Shown here piece after piece: positions 1 through 8,407 of a DNA stretch of 64,000 bases (position 1 is its first letter; the number at the start of each line of letters is the position of its first letter). This DNA comes from Treponema sp. UBA4873 (GTDB lineage: Bacteria > Spirochaetota > Spirochaetia > Treponematales > Treponemataceae): positions 328,229-392,228 of the forward strand of contig DHDP01000002.1 of the NCBI GenBank assembly GCA_002399405.1. The letters run 5' to 3'. The notes under the pieces were generated by a model that did not search any database, had not been told where the DNA came from, and saw nothing but the letters and a program-made list of their open reading frames with translations. Made by a program: the position numbers and the translations under genes.

Positions 1-1
1 C

Positions 2-328
2 AGGCTGAAAAGCGAAGGCAGGGATATGCCGACAGCGTACTTTGCAGACAACGATATAATCTGCTACCCCGCCATGAGGGCCTTTCAGGAAAAGGGATTT
101 TCCATTCCTGAAGACATATCGGTAATCGGTTTTGACGACCGCCCGCTCTGCGTAACTTCAAAACCGCAGATAACGACGCTGCGTATACCGCGGTACACGT
201 TCGGCGCTTCCGCCGTCGATTTACTTGTCAGACGGATACAAAATCCCGATTTAAAACCGGTTACTGTGCAGATTACCGTCGAACTCATACTTCGCGGCAG
301 TACCGGGCCGGTAAAAAAGACAGTGTAA
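2..328 (+). CDS. LacI-family transcriptional regulator, C-terminal part (cut by window edge)
   Basis: The reading frame is open from base 2 and ends at a TAA, giving the last 108 residues of a protein that begins before the window. The segment has the end of the periplasmic-binding-protein-like sensor domain of LacI regulators: a VIGFDD motif, then a stretch ending in QITTLRIPR, then GASAVDLLVRRI. These are the usual C-terminal landmarks of LacI/GalR repressors. The DNA-binding domain is not visible, so the operator cannot be guessed. It converges on the two-component gene at 347 with an 18-nt gap. Because it sits beside a hemicellulose-use cluster, a sugar-responsive role is likely but inferred. 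Confidence 0.85.
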   Translation, partial: RLKSEGRDMPTAYFADNDIICYPAMRAFQEKGFSIPEDISVIGFDDRPLCVTSKPQITTLRIPRYTFGASAVDLLVRRIQNPDLKPVTVQITVELILRGSTGPVKKTV

Positions 329-346
329 TCCGCCGGCGTCTGATAA

Positions 347-1885
347 TCACCGTTCTGCAATCCGGCCGGTGTCGCGGTACTGCTGGGGCGTCATCCCGGT
401 AATCTTCTTGAACTGCCGGAAAAAATACGGCGAGTCGAAATATCCGACGGCTTCGGCGATTGCCGACATCGTTTCGTCGGTTACGAGCAGAAGCGTTTTC
501 GCTGCAAAAATCCGTTCGCCGTTTATGAACGAAACGAGAGACTGTCCTGTCTTCCGGTGAAACAGGTAGGATAGATAATCGGGATTCAGATGAAGTTCGT
601 CCGCAATCAGCGTCCGGTTAAGATCGCTGTCCGTCAGATGTTTCCTGACAATGCGTCTGACCGACTCCAGAAGCGAAGAAGAATCGGCATCGGCGGTAAG
701 GATATCATTTACCTCGGCGAGAATCATTTCCGTCCACCACAAAAAACTATCCGCAGACGAAATCGCTTTTGTCAGCGTCTCGTGACCGGCTATCTTCGGA
801 AACAGCGTCTTTGCGTCGATGCCCTTTTTTGACAGTGCCGAAAAAACTGTCTGAATTATTCCGTAATACAAAGTAATCAGATTGTCGGAAGAATACAGAA
901 TGCTGCCCTTTTTCAGAAACGACCGGACGTCGGAAAGGATTCTGTCGGTCCGGTACTGAAGCAACCATTCGCACCACTGTGTAACCGGAACATCCGGCAG
1001 CGGAGAAAGAGCTTTCTGCAGATTCTCACTGTTCACCGTGCGCATCGGTATAACGCTGTTTTCCGCCGCAAGCACGCTTTCCCCGAAAGTTTTCAGCTCC
1101 TGCAGACATTGGAAACTTTCCGGCAGAAAACACGGTTCGGACACGAAAATGGTGCACGAATACGGAAAATTACCGGCAGCGGCAAGAACTTTTTTACAGT
1201 CGTCGACAAGCTGTTCATACACAGAATGTTCCGCATAAAGCACCGGAATGACATACCTGTTTTCCTCCAGCTTGACGAAGGCAGAAACAGCCCCTGCCGG
1301 ATCCGTTTCAAAAAGATTCCCGACGGCGGTGAAAAATTCTTCCCGCCTTGAATCCGGTTCTCCCGTACCGGAATTTATTTTGCAGTACAGAAAACAAAAA
1401 CGCTGTTCCATCCATCCGGACGGCAGCTGAATTTCTTTCAAAACCGCCGAAACTTCCTCCCGGCTGAACGGCACATCCGACGTACAAAGACGAAACCAGA
1501 AAGATTCCGTCCGCTTCTTCACAACGCGGACAGCCTCGGACAGTTTTTCCGCAAGGACTGCCGGACGTACCGGCTTTAAAAGATAGTCGAGGCACTGCAG
1601 TTTGATCGCCGTATATGCGTAATCGAAATTCTGATGCCCCGTAAGGAAAAGCACAACGGGGGCATATCCGCTGTCGTACACCCATCTGACAAGGTCTATG
1701 CCGGAACCTTTCGGCATTTCAATGTCCGTGAGCAGAATAGCCACGTCGTGTTCCTCAAACACTTTCTGCGCCTGCTTCATGCTGTACGCGCCGAAAACTT
1801 CGGAGATGCCGAGCTTTTTACAGTCAATGACATTGCGGATTCCCTGTACGATATAATATTCATCGTCGACAATAAGTATGTTCAT
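347..1885 (-). CDS. AraC-type response regulator (YesN-like)
   Basis: A 512-residue response regulator. Residues 1–115 are a receiver domain with the acidic pair in IVDDE, the phospho-acceptor Asp54 in LLTDIEMP, and the conserved Lys in YLLKPV. The middle (about 130–400) is a long poorly conserved linker as in YesN-type regulators. Residues about 410–508 form an AraC DNA-binding domain with two helix-turn-helices, ending in FFRQFKKITGMTPQQYR. The start codon follows the kinase stop directly, with an AAGG ahead of it, so the two are co-transcribed and probably coupled. YesM/YesN pairs usually sense extracellular saccharides and switch on neighbouring transporters and glycosidases; the GH39/esterase/importer genes at 3.7–10 kb are the likely targets (inference). 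Confidence 0.93.
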   Translation of the reverse strand: MNILIVDDEYYIVQGIRNVIDCKKLGISEVFGAYSMKQAQKVFEEHDVAILLTDIEMPKGSGIDLVRWVYDSGYAPVVLFLTGHQNFDYAYTAIKLQCLDYLLKPVRPAVLAEKLSEAVRVVKKRTESFWFRLCTSDVPFSREEVSAVLKEIQLPSGWMEQRFCFLYCKINSGTGEPDSRREEFFTAVGNLFETDPAGAVSAFVKLEENRYVIPVLYAEHSVYEQLVDDCKKVLAAAGNFPYSCTIFVSEPCFLPESFQCLQELKTFGESVLAAENSVIPMRTVNSENLQKALSPLPDVPVTQWCEWLLQYRTDRILSDVRSFLKKGSILYSSDNLITLYYGIIQTVFSALSKKGIDAKTLFPKIAGHETLTKAISSADSFLWWTEMILAEVNDILTADADSSSLLESVRRIVRKHLTDSDLNRTLIADELHLNPDYLSYLFHRKTGQSLVSFINGERIFAAKTLLLVTDETMSAIAEAVGYFDSPYFFRQFKKITGMTPQQYRDTGRIAER

Positions 1886-3685
1886 CTAGGAATCCTTTCC
1901 CGGAAGTGCAGGCGGTTCGAACGGTGTGTACGGAACTATAATGTCGATACGGGCTCCCCACCCCGGCTCGTTCGAAAGATTTATGGACGCTTTTCCGTCG
2001 TATGCAAGTTCAAGCCGCTTCAGCGTGTTGTACAATCCCACGTGCCCGGAGTCAGCGGACGTTTCGTTTTTCGTTCCGCTCTTAATCTGCTGAAACAGCT
2101 CGATGGATCCGGCGGAAAAACCGTCGCCGGAATCGAGATGCATGAGGTGAACAAACCGCGCATCTCCGCTGTACACCATGGCCGCGGTTATTCTGATTCT
2201 GAGCGCTTCCCCCGCGATGAGATTGTATTTGAGCGTGTTCTCAGTAAGCATAAGCAGCATCAGCGGAAAAACCTTCGCATCCTTTACGGCAGGATCGATT
2301 TCTTCCGTATATTCCAAACTTCCGGGCGTACGAAGCTGTGCAAGCGCGATGTAATTTTCGATGTAGTGAAGTTCTTCCGACAGGGAAACGTACGTTCTCC
2401 CGGACAGTGTGTACCGCAGATGATTCGTAAGGCATGAAACCATATTCTGTATCACCGCTTCGTTTTCCGTGTTCACCGCAAGAGCGCTGATTGTAGTAAG
2501 GCAGTTAATAAGAAAATGCGGCGCCAGCTGCGATTTCAAATACTGAAGTTCGAATTCCGATTTTGCAATCCGCTCTTCATATACCCGTATCTGCAGCTTC
2601 TGAATTTCGTCTATCATTTCGTTGAACGTATCGTACACTTCCATGATTTCCGTATACCGCACATTTTCCGTCGGAATGCGCACGTCGAAAGCGCCCGCGT
2701 GCAGCGTTTCCGCAACCGCGCGGAGGCGCATCAGCGGAACCGTCCAGAGTCTGTTCAGCATGTAAATAATAAACGGCGTCAGAACGACTATTGTAAGCGT
2801 CAGAACGATTACCAGCGCGCCGACGCTCAACAGCTGTCTGTCGATGTCCGCAAGCGGAATAAACGCCAGCAGCCAGCAGTCGCCGAAATCCATCCGCTCG
2901 GCTGCCGAAACATATTTTACTCCGTCGTTCCGTCTGAGTACGGAATATTTTTTCCCGATTGCCTGCGGATCATACTTTTCCGTCACGTTTCCGTTTCTGA
3001 CAAGCGGCTTTCCCCCGCTGTCGGTGAAAAAAATATCCGCTTTGTAACCGGAAATACTTTTAAAAGGAGACGTGAGATTTTCCGCGTCGGCCCACGCACC
3101 GATATAGGAATTACCGGTACGGATAATGCGGATAAAATGGTACCCTGAATCGACTTTCCGTACGAACCACGACTTCGTGTTGATTTCCGAAAGCGTGCCG
3201 TTGTTCTGCGCTCCCTTGAGCATGCTCCGAATATAATACGCCGAAGAATAATCGCCGACGCTTCCGTATTTCGTCACAAAATATCCGGAAGAAGCCGAAT
3301 AAACGAACAAACCGTTTATTTCGGAAAAAGAAGGCAGGGAATTCGTCAGAAGCGTCTTGACGTGAATCAGCTCCGTATACGTATCGTCGTCCCCGCTGTT
3401 TCCGAGCAGCGAAATATCGACGTTGTTACCGTTCACTTCAAAAAGATAGATTTCAAGCGCCCTGAGCTGTTCGTTCAACTGTCTGTTGTACACTCCGAGC
3501 GTGTCCTTAACGGCTTTGTAAATGTCGCGGCGGAGAACCGACGTAAAATAAACGCCGATTCCCGCAATAACAATCAGAAAACAGCTGAATATCATACAGA
3601 GAATAAAAAGCAGCCGCTTTTTAAGCGAATACATCCGGAGGCACGTTTTGTGTATAGTCCGCATTCCCGTAGTATACACCTCCAT
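1886..3685 (-). CDS. Sensor histidine kinase (YesM-like)
   Basis: A 599-residue membrane kinase. Membrane segments lie at about 24–47 and 286–309, enclosing a roughly 240-residue external sensor domain. A HAMP linker follows (about 310–360), then a coiled segment, then the His-kinase domain with His390 in LAPHFLINCL. The N-box is TENTLKYNL; the ATP-lid glycines are in GHVGLYNTLKRL. Families of this kind usually read NPHFLYNTL around the histidine, so this one is slightly divergent there. It pairs with the AraC-type regulator immediately downstream. The start is uncertain: 3685 lacks a good ribosome site, and an in-frame ATG at 3664 is a possible alternative; neither affects the domains. Confidence 0.92.
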   Translation of the reverse strand: MEVYTTGMRTIHKTCLRMYSLKKRLLFILCMIFSCFLIVIAGIGVYFTSVLRRDIYKAVKDTLGVYNRQLNEQLRALEIYLFEVNGNNVDISLLGNSGDDDTYTELIHVKTLLTNSLPSFSEINGLFVYSASSGYFVTKYGSVGDYSSAYYIRSMLKGAQNNGTLSEINTKSWFVRKVDSGYHFIRIIRTGNSYIGAWADAENLTSPFKSISGYKADIFFTDSGGKPLVRNGNVTEKYDPQAIGKKYSVLRRNDGVKYVSAAERMDFGDCWLLAFIPLADIDRQLLSVGALVIVLTLTIVVLTPFIIYMLNRLWTVPLMRLRAVAETLHAGAFDVRIPTENVRYTEIMEVYDTFNEMIDEIQKLQIRVYEERIAKSEFELQYLKSQLAPHFLINCLTTISALAVNTENEAVIQNMVSCLTNHLRYTLSGRTYVSLSEELHYIENYIALAQLRTPGSLEYTEEIDPAVKDAKVFPLMLLMLTENTLKYNLIAGEALRIRITAAMVYSGDARFVHLMHLDSGDGFSAGSIELFQQIKSGTKNETSADSGHVGLYNTLKRLELAYDGKASINLSNEPGWGARIDIIVPYTPFEPPALPGKDS

Positions 3686-3706
3686 GCCGGGGCGCGCACG
3701 GCCCGT

Positions 3707-5173
3707 TTATCTGCAGACAATATCAAGCGCCGCGACACCGTACGCAGGAATCTGTATTTCCGGAAAATCGGAAAGTCCGATTTTCTCCGGGACAAGTTCC
3801 GACGCTTTGTGCAGTTTTTCCACGTCGGCCGGCTTCAGGTATTCGGGACTTCCCGCCTGTTTCCAAACAGCCGCCGCGTTCGCGTGCGCGTCGTCGATTC
3901 TGTACAGCGTAAGAGATTTTTTACCGGGAACGGAGGAAATATCAATGCGCACGTTTTCCGTACCTATCGGTGCGTCCGGAATATTGTGATTGTATATGAT
4001 TATGCGGTATCCCGATTCCGTTTCGGCTGCAAGCGCTTCGACAGTACCTCCGCTCCGGTCTGAGGAAACACCGATCCGTTTCGTTCCCAGTCCGTGAAAC
4101 AGCTGGAACAGTCTGTATGCGGGTTTTGCAATTCCCGCGTACGACTGCAAGCCGAAACCTCCGTGGAATGCGCCCGGAATCTGGGACCCTTCCTCAAAAA
4201 TATCAGTAAACGTCCAGTACGAATATCCCTGAACGAGACCGTCGTTGTCCGCAAGCGTCTTGGCAATCATCGCAGATGCATAACTTTCATCGTGCTTACT
4301 GTCGCGGGTCATCGCGGACGTGTTCCACTCGGTGTATATGAGCGGGAGGTTTCCCGCTTCTTCACGCGCTTTTTCGGTCATCTTCCGCAGAACGCCGCGT
4401 TCGTACGATCCGAGCGTTCCCCCGATTTTTTTGAAAAATTCCTCCACCGATATTCCGCCGTTCCGCCAGAGCGGATCGTCGGTCGGATAGTGATGGGTTG
4501 AAATAAAATCAAGCGGCACATTTTCTTCCCTGCAGTGGCGTATCATATCGGGTATCCACGAATTACACGAAGTTGCAGGGCCGCCGACTCTGAACCGGCT
4601 GTCGACCGACTTTACGGCCCGCGCAGCGTAATCGTATAATTTGAAATACTCGTCCTGCGTGCCGGTAAAAAAATATGAAAGATTCGGCTCGTTCCACACT
4701 TCAAAATACCACGTCCGTACTTCATCGTATCCGTACCGCTCCGCAGCATGTTCCGCAAGCAGTCCGACAAGTTTGCCCCACTCGCCGTAATCCGCAGGCG
4801 GCGTCACGTTTCCCTTGTAGTGAAAACACGTCGTCGTGCCGCCCGCAAGAACAGTGGGCATGAATCCGAGTTCGATAAACGGCTTCATTCCGATGCTGAG
4901 CAGAAAGTCGAAAATGGAATCCATATTCACAAAATTGTATATGATGCCCGTCTGCTTTCCGGCCGCGTCCCGGTCCGCAACGCAGATACACATGTCGTCG
5001 TCAAGCAGCCCGTGAAACCGCACGTATTTGAACCCGAGTTCGTCGTGCGCTCTTTTCAGCTGCTTCCGGTAATCCTCGCGGAGCGCCGTATACGCGTGGC
5101 AGCTTCCCGTACACAATTCCCAGTAATGGGGAAAATCAGTCCGTACGTCAGTATTCAAAGTAAAATCAGTCAT
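3707..5173 (-). CDS. Glycoside hydrolase family 39 beta-xylosidase
   Basis: A 488-residue cytoplasmic glycosidase without signal peptide, expected to release xylose from short xylo-oligosaccharides. The GH39 catalytic acid/base is Glu162 in FEVWNEPNLSYF and the nucleophile is Glu282 in LIYTEWNTS, with the spacing known for clostridial GH39 xylosidases. HHYPTDD and other family motifs lie between them. The start at 5173 is chosen because AGGAG sits 6 nt upstream; the frame stays open further upstream but would run into the preceding esterase gene. It is the last glycan gene before the two-component pair and probably part of the same minus-strand operon as the esterase and importer, feeding on xylo-oligosaccharides brought in by that importer. 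Confidence 0.9.
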   Translation of the reverse strand: MTDFTLNTDVRTDFPHYWELCTGSCHAYTALREDYRKQLKRAHDELGFKYVRFHGLLDDDMCICVADRDAAGKQTGIIYNFVNMDSIFDFLLSIGMKPFIELGFMPTVLAGGTTTCFHYKGNVTPPADYGEWGKLVGLLAEHAAERYGYDEVRTWYFEVWNEPNLSYFFTGTQDEYFKLYDYAARAVKSVDSRFRVGGPATSCNSWIPDMIRHCREENVPLDFISTHHYPTDDPLWRNGGISVEEFFKKIGGTLGSYERGVLRKMTEKAREEAGNLPLIYTEWNTSAMTRDSKHDESYASAMIAKTLADNDGLVQGYSYWTFTDIFEEGSQIPGAFHGGFGLQSYAGIAKPAYRLFQLFHGLGTKRIGVSSDRSGGTVEALAAETESGYRIIIYNHNIPDAPIGTENVRIDISSVPGKKSLTLYRIDDAHANAAAVWKQAGSPEYLKPADVEKLHKASELVPEKIGLSDFPEIQIPAYGVAALDIVCR

Positions 5174-5192
5174 AGTTACTCCTAATAAAAAA

Positions 5193-6461
5193 TCACAATA
5201 TGGTAATCTGCTGTTTTTTTCTACCGGCCAGCCAGTGCAGGATATCGACACCGTTGTCAAAACACTCGTTGTTCAGCATATAAATCCAGGACCAGTGTCC
5301 CTGGTACTCATAAGGGCTTCCGTCAGGATTACGATACCGGCCGGATGTGTCGACGACTTTTCCGAAATATGATTCGTGTATATCGCCGGCGCCTGCCGCC
5401 CTGAGTCTCTTAACCGTCGGAATCATGTACGACTCAGGAGCTACAACGGTATCCGTTCCGGCCGCAGTGAACCAGATATGTTCCTTCGAAAGCTGCGCTA
5501 TCTGTTTGTCGGAAATCCACGAATCGGGATATGCTTCGCAGACAGGAAACGCTGCGGCAAAAAAACCGGGATAGTTCAGAAGCATATTTATTGTCATGTA
5601 TCCGCCGTTCGAAGCACCTCCGATATATATGCGGTTCGTATCAATATCGGGATGTCCGGCGATGAACATATCGATAATAAGTTTCACTGTTCCGGTATAC
5701 ATGGAAGATTTTGTCCGCTCCGTTGCGTCCGAAACATCATACGGAATGCCGCCTGTTGTCATCCAGACTCTGGGCGTCTGAGGTGCGAGCACATAGGCAT
5801 TCCCGCCGAATATACGCTGAGTTTCAGCAGAAGCAAACATCGCAGCCCGGTTCGCCATAAGGGGGATGGACGGATCCGTTCCTCCTTCGCCCGCACCGTG
5901 CAGCCAGATTATGAGCGGCGTTCTGCCTGTTCCGTGAGGTTCAAAACATGCACACGAAAGCGTACTGCCCCCGTCCGTTATCTTTTTGAATGTAAACCCT
6001 TCAAGTGCGGGACAAACTGCAGCCCTGCATTTTTCGACAGGTTTTGAAAACAGTGGACTTTCTATTTTAAATTCATACGGGCTTTTCCACGTATTGAATC
6101 CTGTCTCCGGATTATACTGAAAAAGATTACTGTCCGTGTCTGCCGGACCGGAAGAAAGTTCAAGCGTAAGAAATCCGTCGGACATATATGCCGCAGTTAT
6201 TGTGCGCTGAACAGGCTCCGTTATACAGCTCTTTAGCGTTACTTTAAAAACGTCTTCGCTTATTCTTCCGGGAGCCGCCACGTCTGCAGCCGGAATTATA
6301 AGTTTTGTAACTGCGGCACCCCAATCCTTTCCCTCGATTATTCCGGCATAAGTTCCTCTCTCCGGAACTGAATTCTCAACGTCGGAGAGCCGCGTACAGA
6401 AAACCGAATGTCCGTTTCCGTCCGCCATAACCGGCCCTGCACAAATACTGCTTTCCGTCAT
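5193..6461 (-). CDS. Carbohydrate esterase (alpha/beta-hydrolase, feruloyl/acetyl-xylan esterase-like)
   Basis: A 422-residue protein with an N-terminal beta-rich domain (about 1–150) and a C-terminal alpha/beta hydrolase. The oxyanion region is WLHGAGEGG and the nucleophile Ser284 lies in the G-x-S-x-G elbow IGGASNGGYM; the C-terminal QGHWSWIY probably supplies the catalytic His. This layout matches the predicted-peptidase/esterase family found in hemicellulose clusters, where members remove acetyl or feruloyl groups. No signal peptide is seen, so it likely acts on imported oligosaccharides. An AGGAGG lies ahead of the ATG. It lies between the importer permease and GH39 genes, which supports a debranching role; the exact substrate is not shown by the sequence. 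Confidence 0.8.
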   Translation of the reverse strand: MTESSICAGPVMADGNGHSVFCTRLSDVENSVPERGTYAGIIEGKDWGAAVTKLIIPAADVAAPGRISEDVFKVTLKSCITEPVQRTITAAYMSDGFLTLELSSGPADTDSNLFQYNPETGFNTWKSPYEFKIESPLFSKPVEKCRAAVCPALEGFTFKKITDGGSTLSCACFEPHGTGRTPLIIWLHGAGEGGTDPSIPLMANRAAMFASAETQRIFGGNAYVLAPQTPRVWMTTGGIPYDVSDATERTKSSMYTGTVKLIIDMFIAGHPDIDTNRIYIGGASNGGYMTINMLLNYPGFFAAAFPVCEAYPDSWISDKQIAQLSKEHIWFTAAGTDTVVAPESYMIPTVKRLRAAGAGDIHESYFGKVVDTSGRYRNPDGSPYEYQGHWSWIYMLNNECFDNGVDILHWLAGRKKQQITIL

Positions 6462-6510
6462 ACCGCCTCCTCTAAAAACTCCGCGTTGGGAGTGCGTCCT
6501 CCTCTGCCTG

Positions 6511-7410
6511 TCAGCCTTTTATTCCCCCGAGCGTAATTCCCTTAACAAAATTGTTCTGTATGAACGGATAAATCACTACAACAGGCAGAATTCCGAGCAC
6601 TGCCATGGCCATACGAACCGATACGGCGGGAATTGTCGCAAGTCCCGCATTCGCGTTTGCAATAACGGTTGCGTTTTGTGAAAGATACTGAATGTTCTGA
6701 ATCATCCGGTTCAGGAGATTCTGAATGGAATACAAATCAGTACGCTTCGTCAGATAAATATATCCGTTCATCCAGTCGTTCCAGTATGCAATGCCGGAAA
6801 AAATACCGATAGTCGCGATAATCGGCTTTGCAAGCGGCACCGCAATCTGGAAAAACGTCCTGAATTCTCCCGAACCGTCTATATATGCGGCCTCAAGAAT
6901 CTCGCCCGGAACGTTCGTTACGAAATACGATTTCATAAGCAGCACGTTGAATCCGTTCATAAGCAGATTGGGAAAGAGCAGTCCCCAGAACGTATTCTTT
7001 ACGTGGAAAATCCGTGTGTACACCATATAGGTCGGAACGAGTCCTCCGTTGAACAGCAGTGTAAAAAATACCAGAAACACGAGAATGCCTTTTCCCGGCA
7101 GATCCTTTTTTGAAATCACGTATGCGAGCGACGTCGTAACGGCGAGCGAAAGCGCGGTCCCGGCAATCGTCAGAAGAAATGAAATACCGTATGCGTGCAC
7201 GACAGAATTTCCCGAATTGAAAACATAGTGATACGCATACGTGCTCCATTTTTCCGGAAAAAAAGCGTATCCGTTCCGTATGAGCGTATCGTTGTCGGTA
7301 AACGACGATATGACAATCAGGATAATCGGGATAACGGCGCAGAGTGCGCAGAACAGTATGATAATGTGTCCGATTGTAAGAAAGATTCCTTCTCCCTGTG
7401 ATTTTTTCAT
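6511..7410 (-). CDS. Sugar ABC transporter permease (LplC/YtcP-type, CUT1)
   Basis: A 299-residue inner-membrane permease with six predicted membrane helices. The cytoplasmic EAA loop reads EAAYIDGSGEFRTFF followed by PLAKP, which docks the ATPase. The C-terminus GITLGGIKG is typical of the LplC/YtcP branch of carbohydrate-uptake (CUT1) permeases. The ATG at 7410 is preferred to the upstream GTG at 7416 because AAGGA lies about 8 nt before it. It follows the partner permease after about a dozen bases, so the two are co-expressed with the lipoprotein at 8408–9994. No ATP-binding subunit is encoded here, as is common in this branch, which relies on a shared MsmX-like ATPase. Confidence 0.92.
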   Translation of the reverse strand: MKKSQGEGIFLTIGHIIILFCALCAVIPIILIVISSFTDNDTLIRNGYAFFPEKWSTYAYHYVFNSGNSVVHAYGISFLLTIAGTALSLAVTTSLAYVISKKDLPGKGILVFLVFFTLLFNGGLVPTYMVYTRIFHVKNTFWGLLFPNLLMNGFNVLLMKSYFVTNVPGEILEAAYIDGSGEFRTFFQIAVPLAKPIIATIGIFSGIAYWNDWMNGYIYLTKRTDLYSIQNLLNRMIQNIQYLSQNATVIANANAGLATIPAVSVRMAMAVLGILPVVVIYPFIQNNFVKGITLGGIKG

Positions 7411-7423
7411 ATACACTTCCTTA

Positions 7424-8371
7424 TTAAAACAGCGCGCTTTCCCTGTCGATTTTCCGTATCAGCATGTTCGCGGAAAACACAAGTATAAAACCCACGACGG
7501 ACTGATACACGCCGGCAGCAGCCGACATCGTAATATCCCCGAGTTCGAGCAGCCCCCGGTACACGTACGTGTCGATTGTGTTCGTAACGGAATACAGCGC
7601 GCCCGAATTCTGCGGCACCTGATAAAACAGACCGAAATCGGAATAGAATATACGTCCGACCGCAAGCAGAACGAGCATGATGATAGTCGGACGCAGCATC
7701 GGCAGCGTAATCCCCGTAATCTGCTGCCACTTTGAGGCTCCGTCGATTTCGGCCGCCTCATAGTACGCCCTGTCGAATCCGATGATTGTCGCAAGATAGA
7801 TGATGCAGGTATACCCTGCGTTCTTCCACGTGTTTACGAATATGAGTATAAACGGCCAGTATTTTTTTTCCGTGTACCACGACACCGGCTGTATGTTGAG
7901 CGCCTTCAGAATAGTATTGTTCAAAAAACCGTTTTCAGTCGATAGAAACGCGAACACGAGATAGCTTACTATGACCGAAGAAATAAGGTACGGAAGCAGT
8001 ATGGCCGACTGATAGAATTTTTTTATTCCGAGGTTCATTTCGGATAGAATAATTGCTATGGCAAGCGAACATACCGTCCCGATAACGATGAACGCGCAGT
8101 TGTACAGAATCGTGTTTCTCGTAATGACGAACGCGTCCTGCGTTGAAAAAAGATATTTGAAATTCGAAAGACCTGCCCATGCGGAACCGAAGATACCGCG
8201 AAGCGCATTGTATTTTTTAAATGCGAGAACCATTCCCGGCATCGGCATATAATTATTAATAAAAAGATATGCCAGACCGGGAAGCGCAATGATATACAAA
8301 GGCAGATATTTTCTGAACCGCAGTTCACGCCGTCTTTTTTCTGCCGTTTTATTCGCTCTAGTCATTACCAT
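7424..8371 (-). CDS. Sugar ABC transporter permease (LplB/YtcO-type, CUT1)
   Basis: A 315-residue permease with a basic cytoplasmic N-terminus, six membrane segments and an EAA loop EAAEIDGASKWQQITGITLP. It forms the heterodimeric channel with the permease encoded next (ends at 6511). LplB/LplC-type pairs transport complex oligosaccharides or uronides using large lipoprotein receptors such as the one encoded just upstream. The ATG at 8371 has CAGGA about 9 nt ahead; a second ATG two codons in is possible. Association with GH39, an esterase and a YesMN-like pair suggests xylo- or arabinoxylo-oligosaccharide import, which is an inference from context. Confidence 0.92.
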   Translation of the reverse strand: MVMTRANKTAEKRRRELRFRKYLPLYIIALPGLAYLFINNYMPMPGMVLAFKKYNALRGIFGSAWAGLSNFKYLFSTQDAFVITRNTILYNCAFIVIGTVCSLAIAIILSEMNLGIKKFYQSAILLPYLISSVIVSYLVFAFLSTENGFLNNTILKALNIQPVSWYTEKKYWPFILIFVNTWKNAGYTCIIYLATIIGFDRAYYEAAEIDGASKWQQITGITLPMLRPTIIMLVLLAVGRIFYSDFGLFYQVPQNSGALYSVTNTIDTYVYRGLLELGDITMSAAAGVYQSVVGFILVFSANMLIRKIDRESALF

Positions 8372-8407
8372 AATTTATGTTCCTGTTTGAATTTTACGAC
8401 TGCGCTT

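Noticed and set aside
3362..4063. Long antisense open frames opposite the kinase and glycosidase genes
   Set aside because: They are shadows caused by codon bias of well-identified genes on the other strand and match nothing recognisable.
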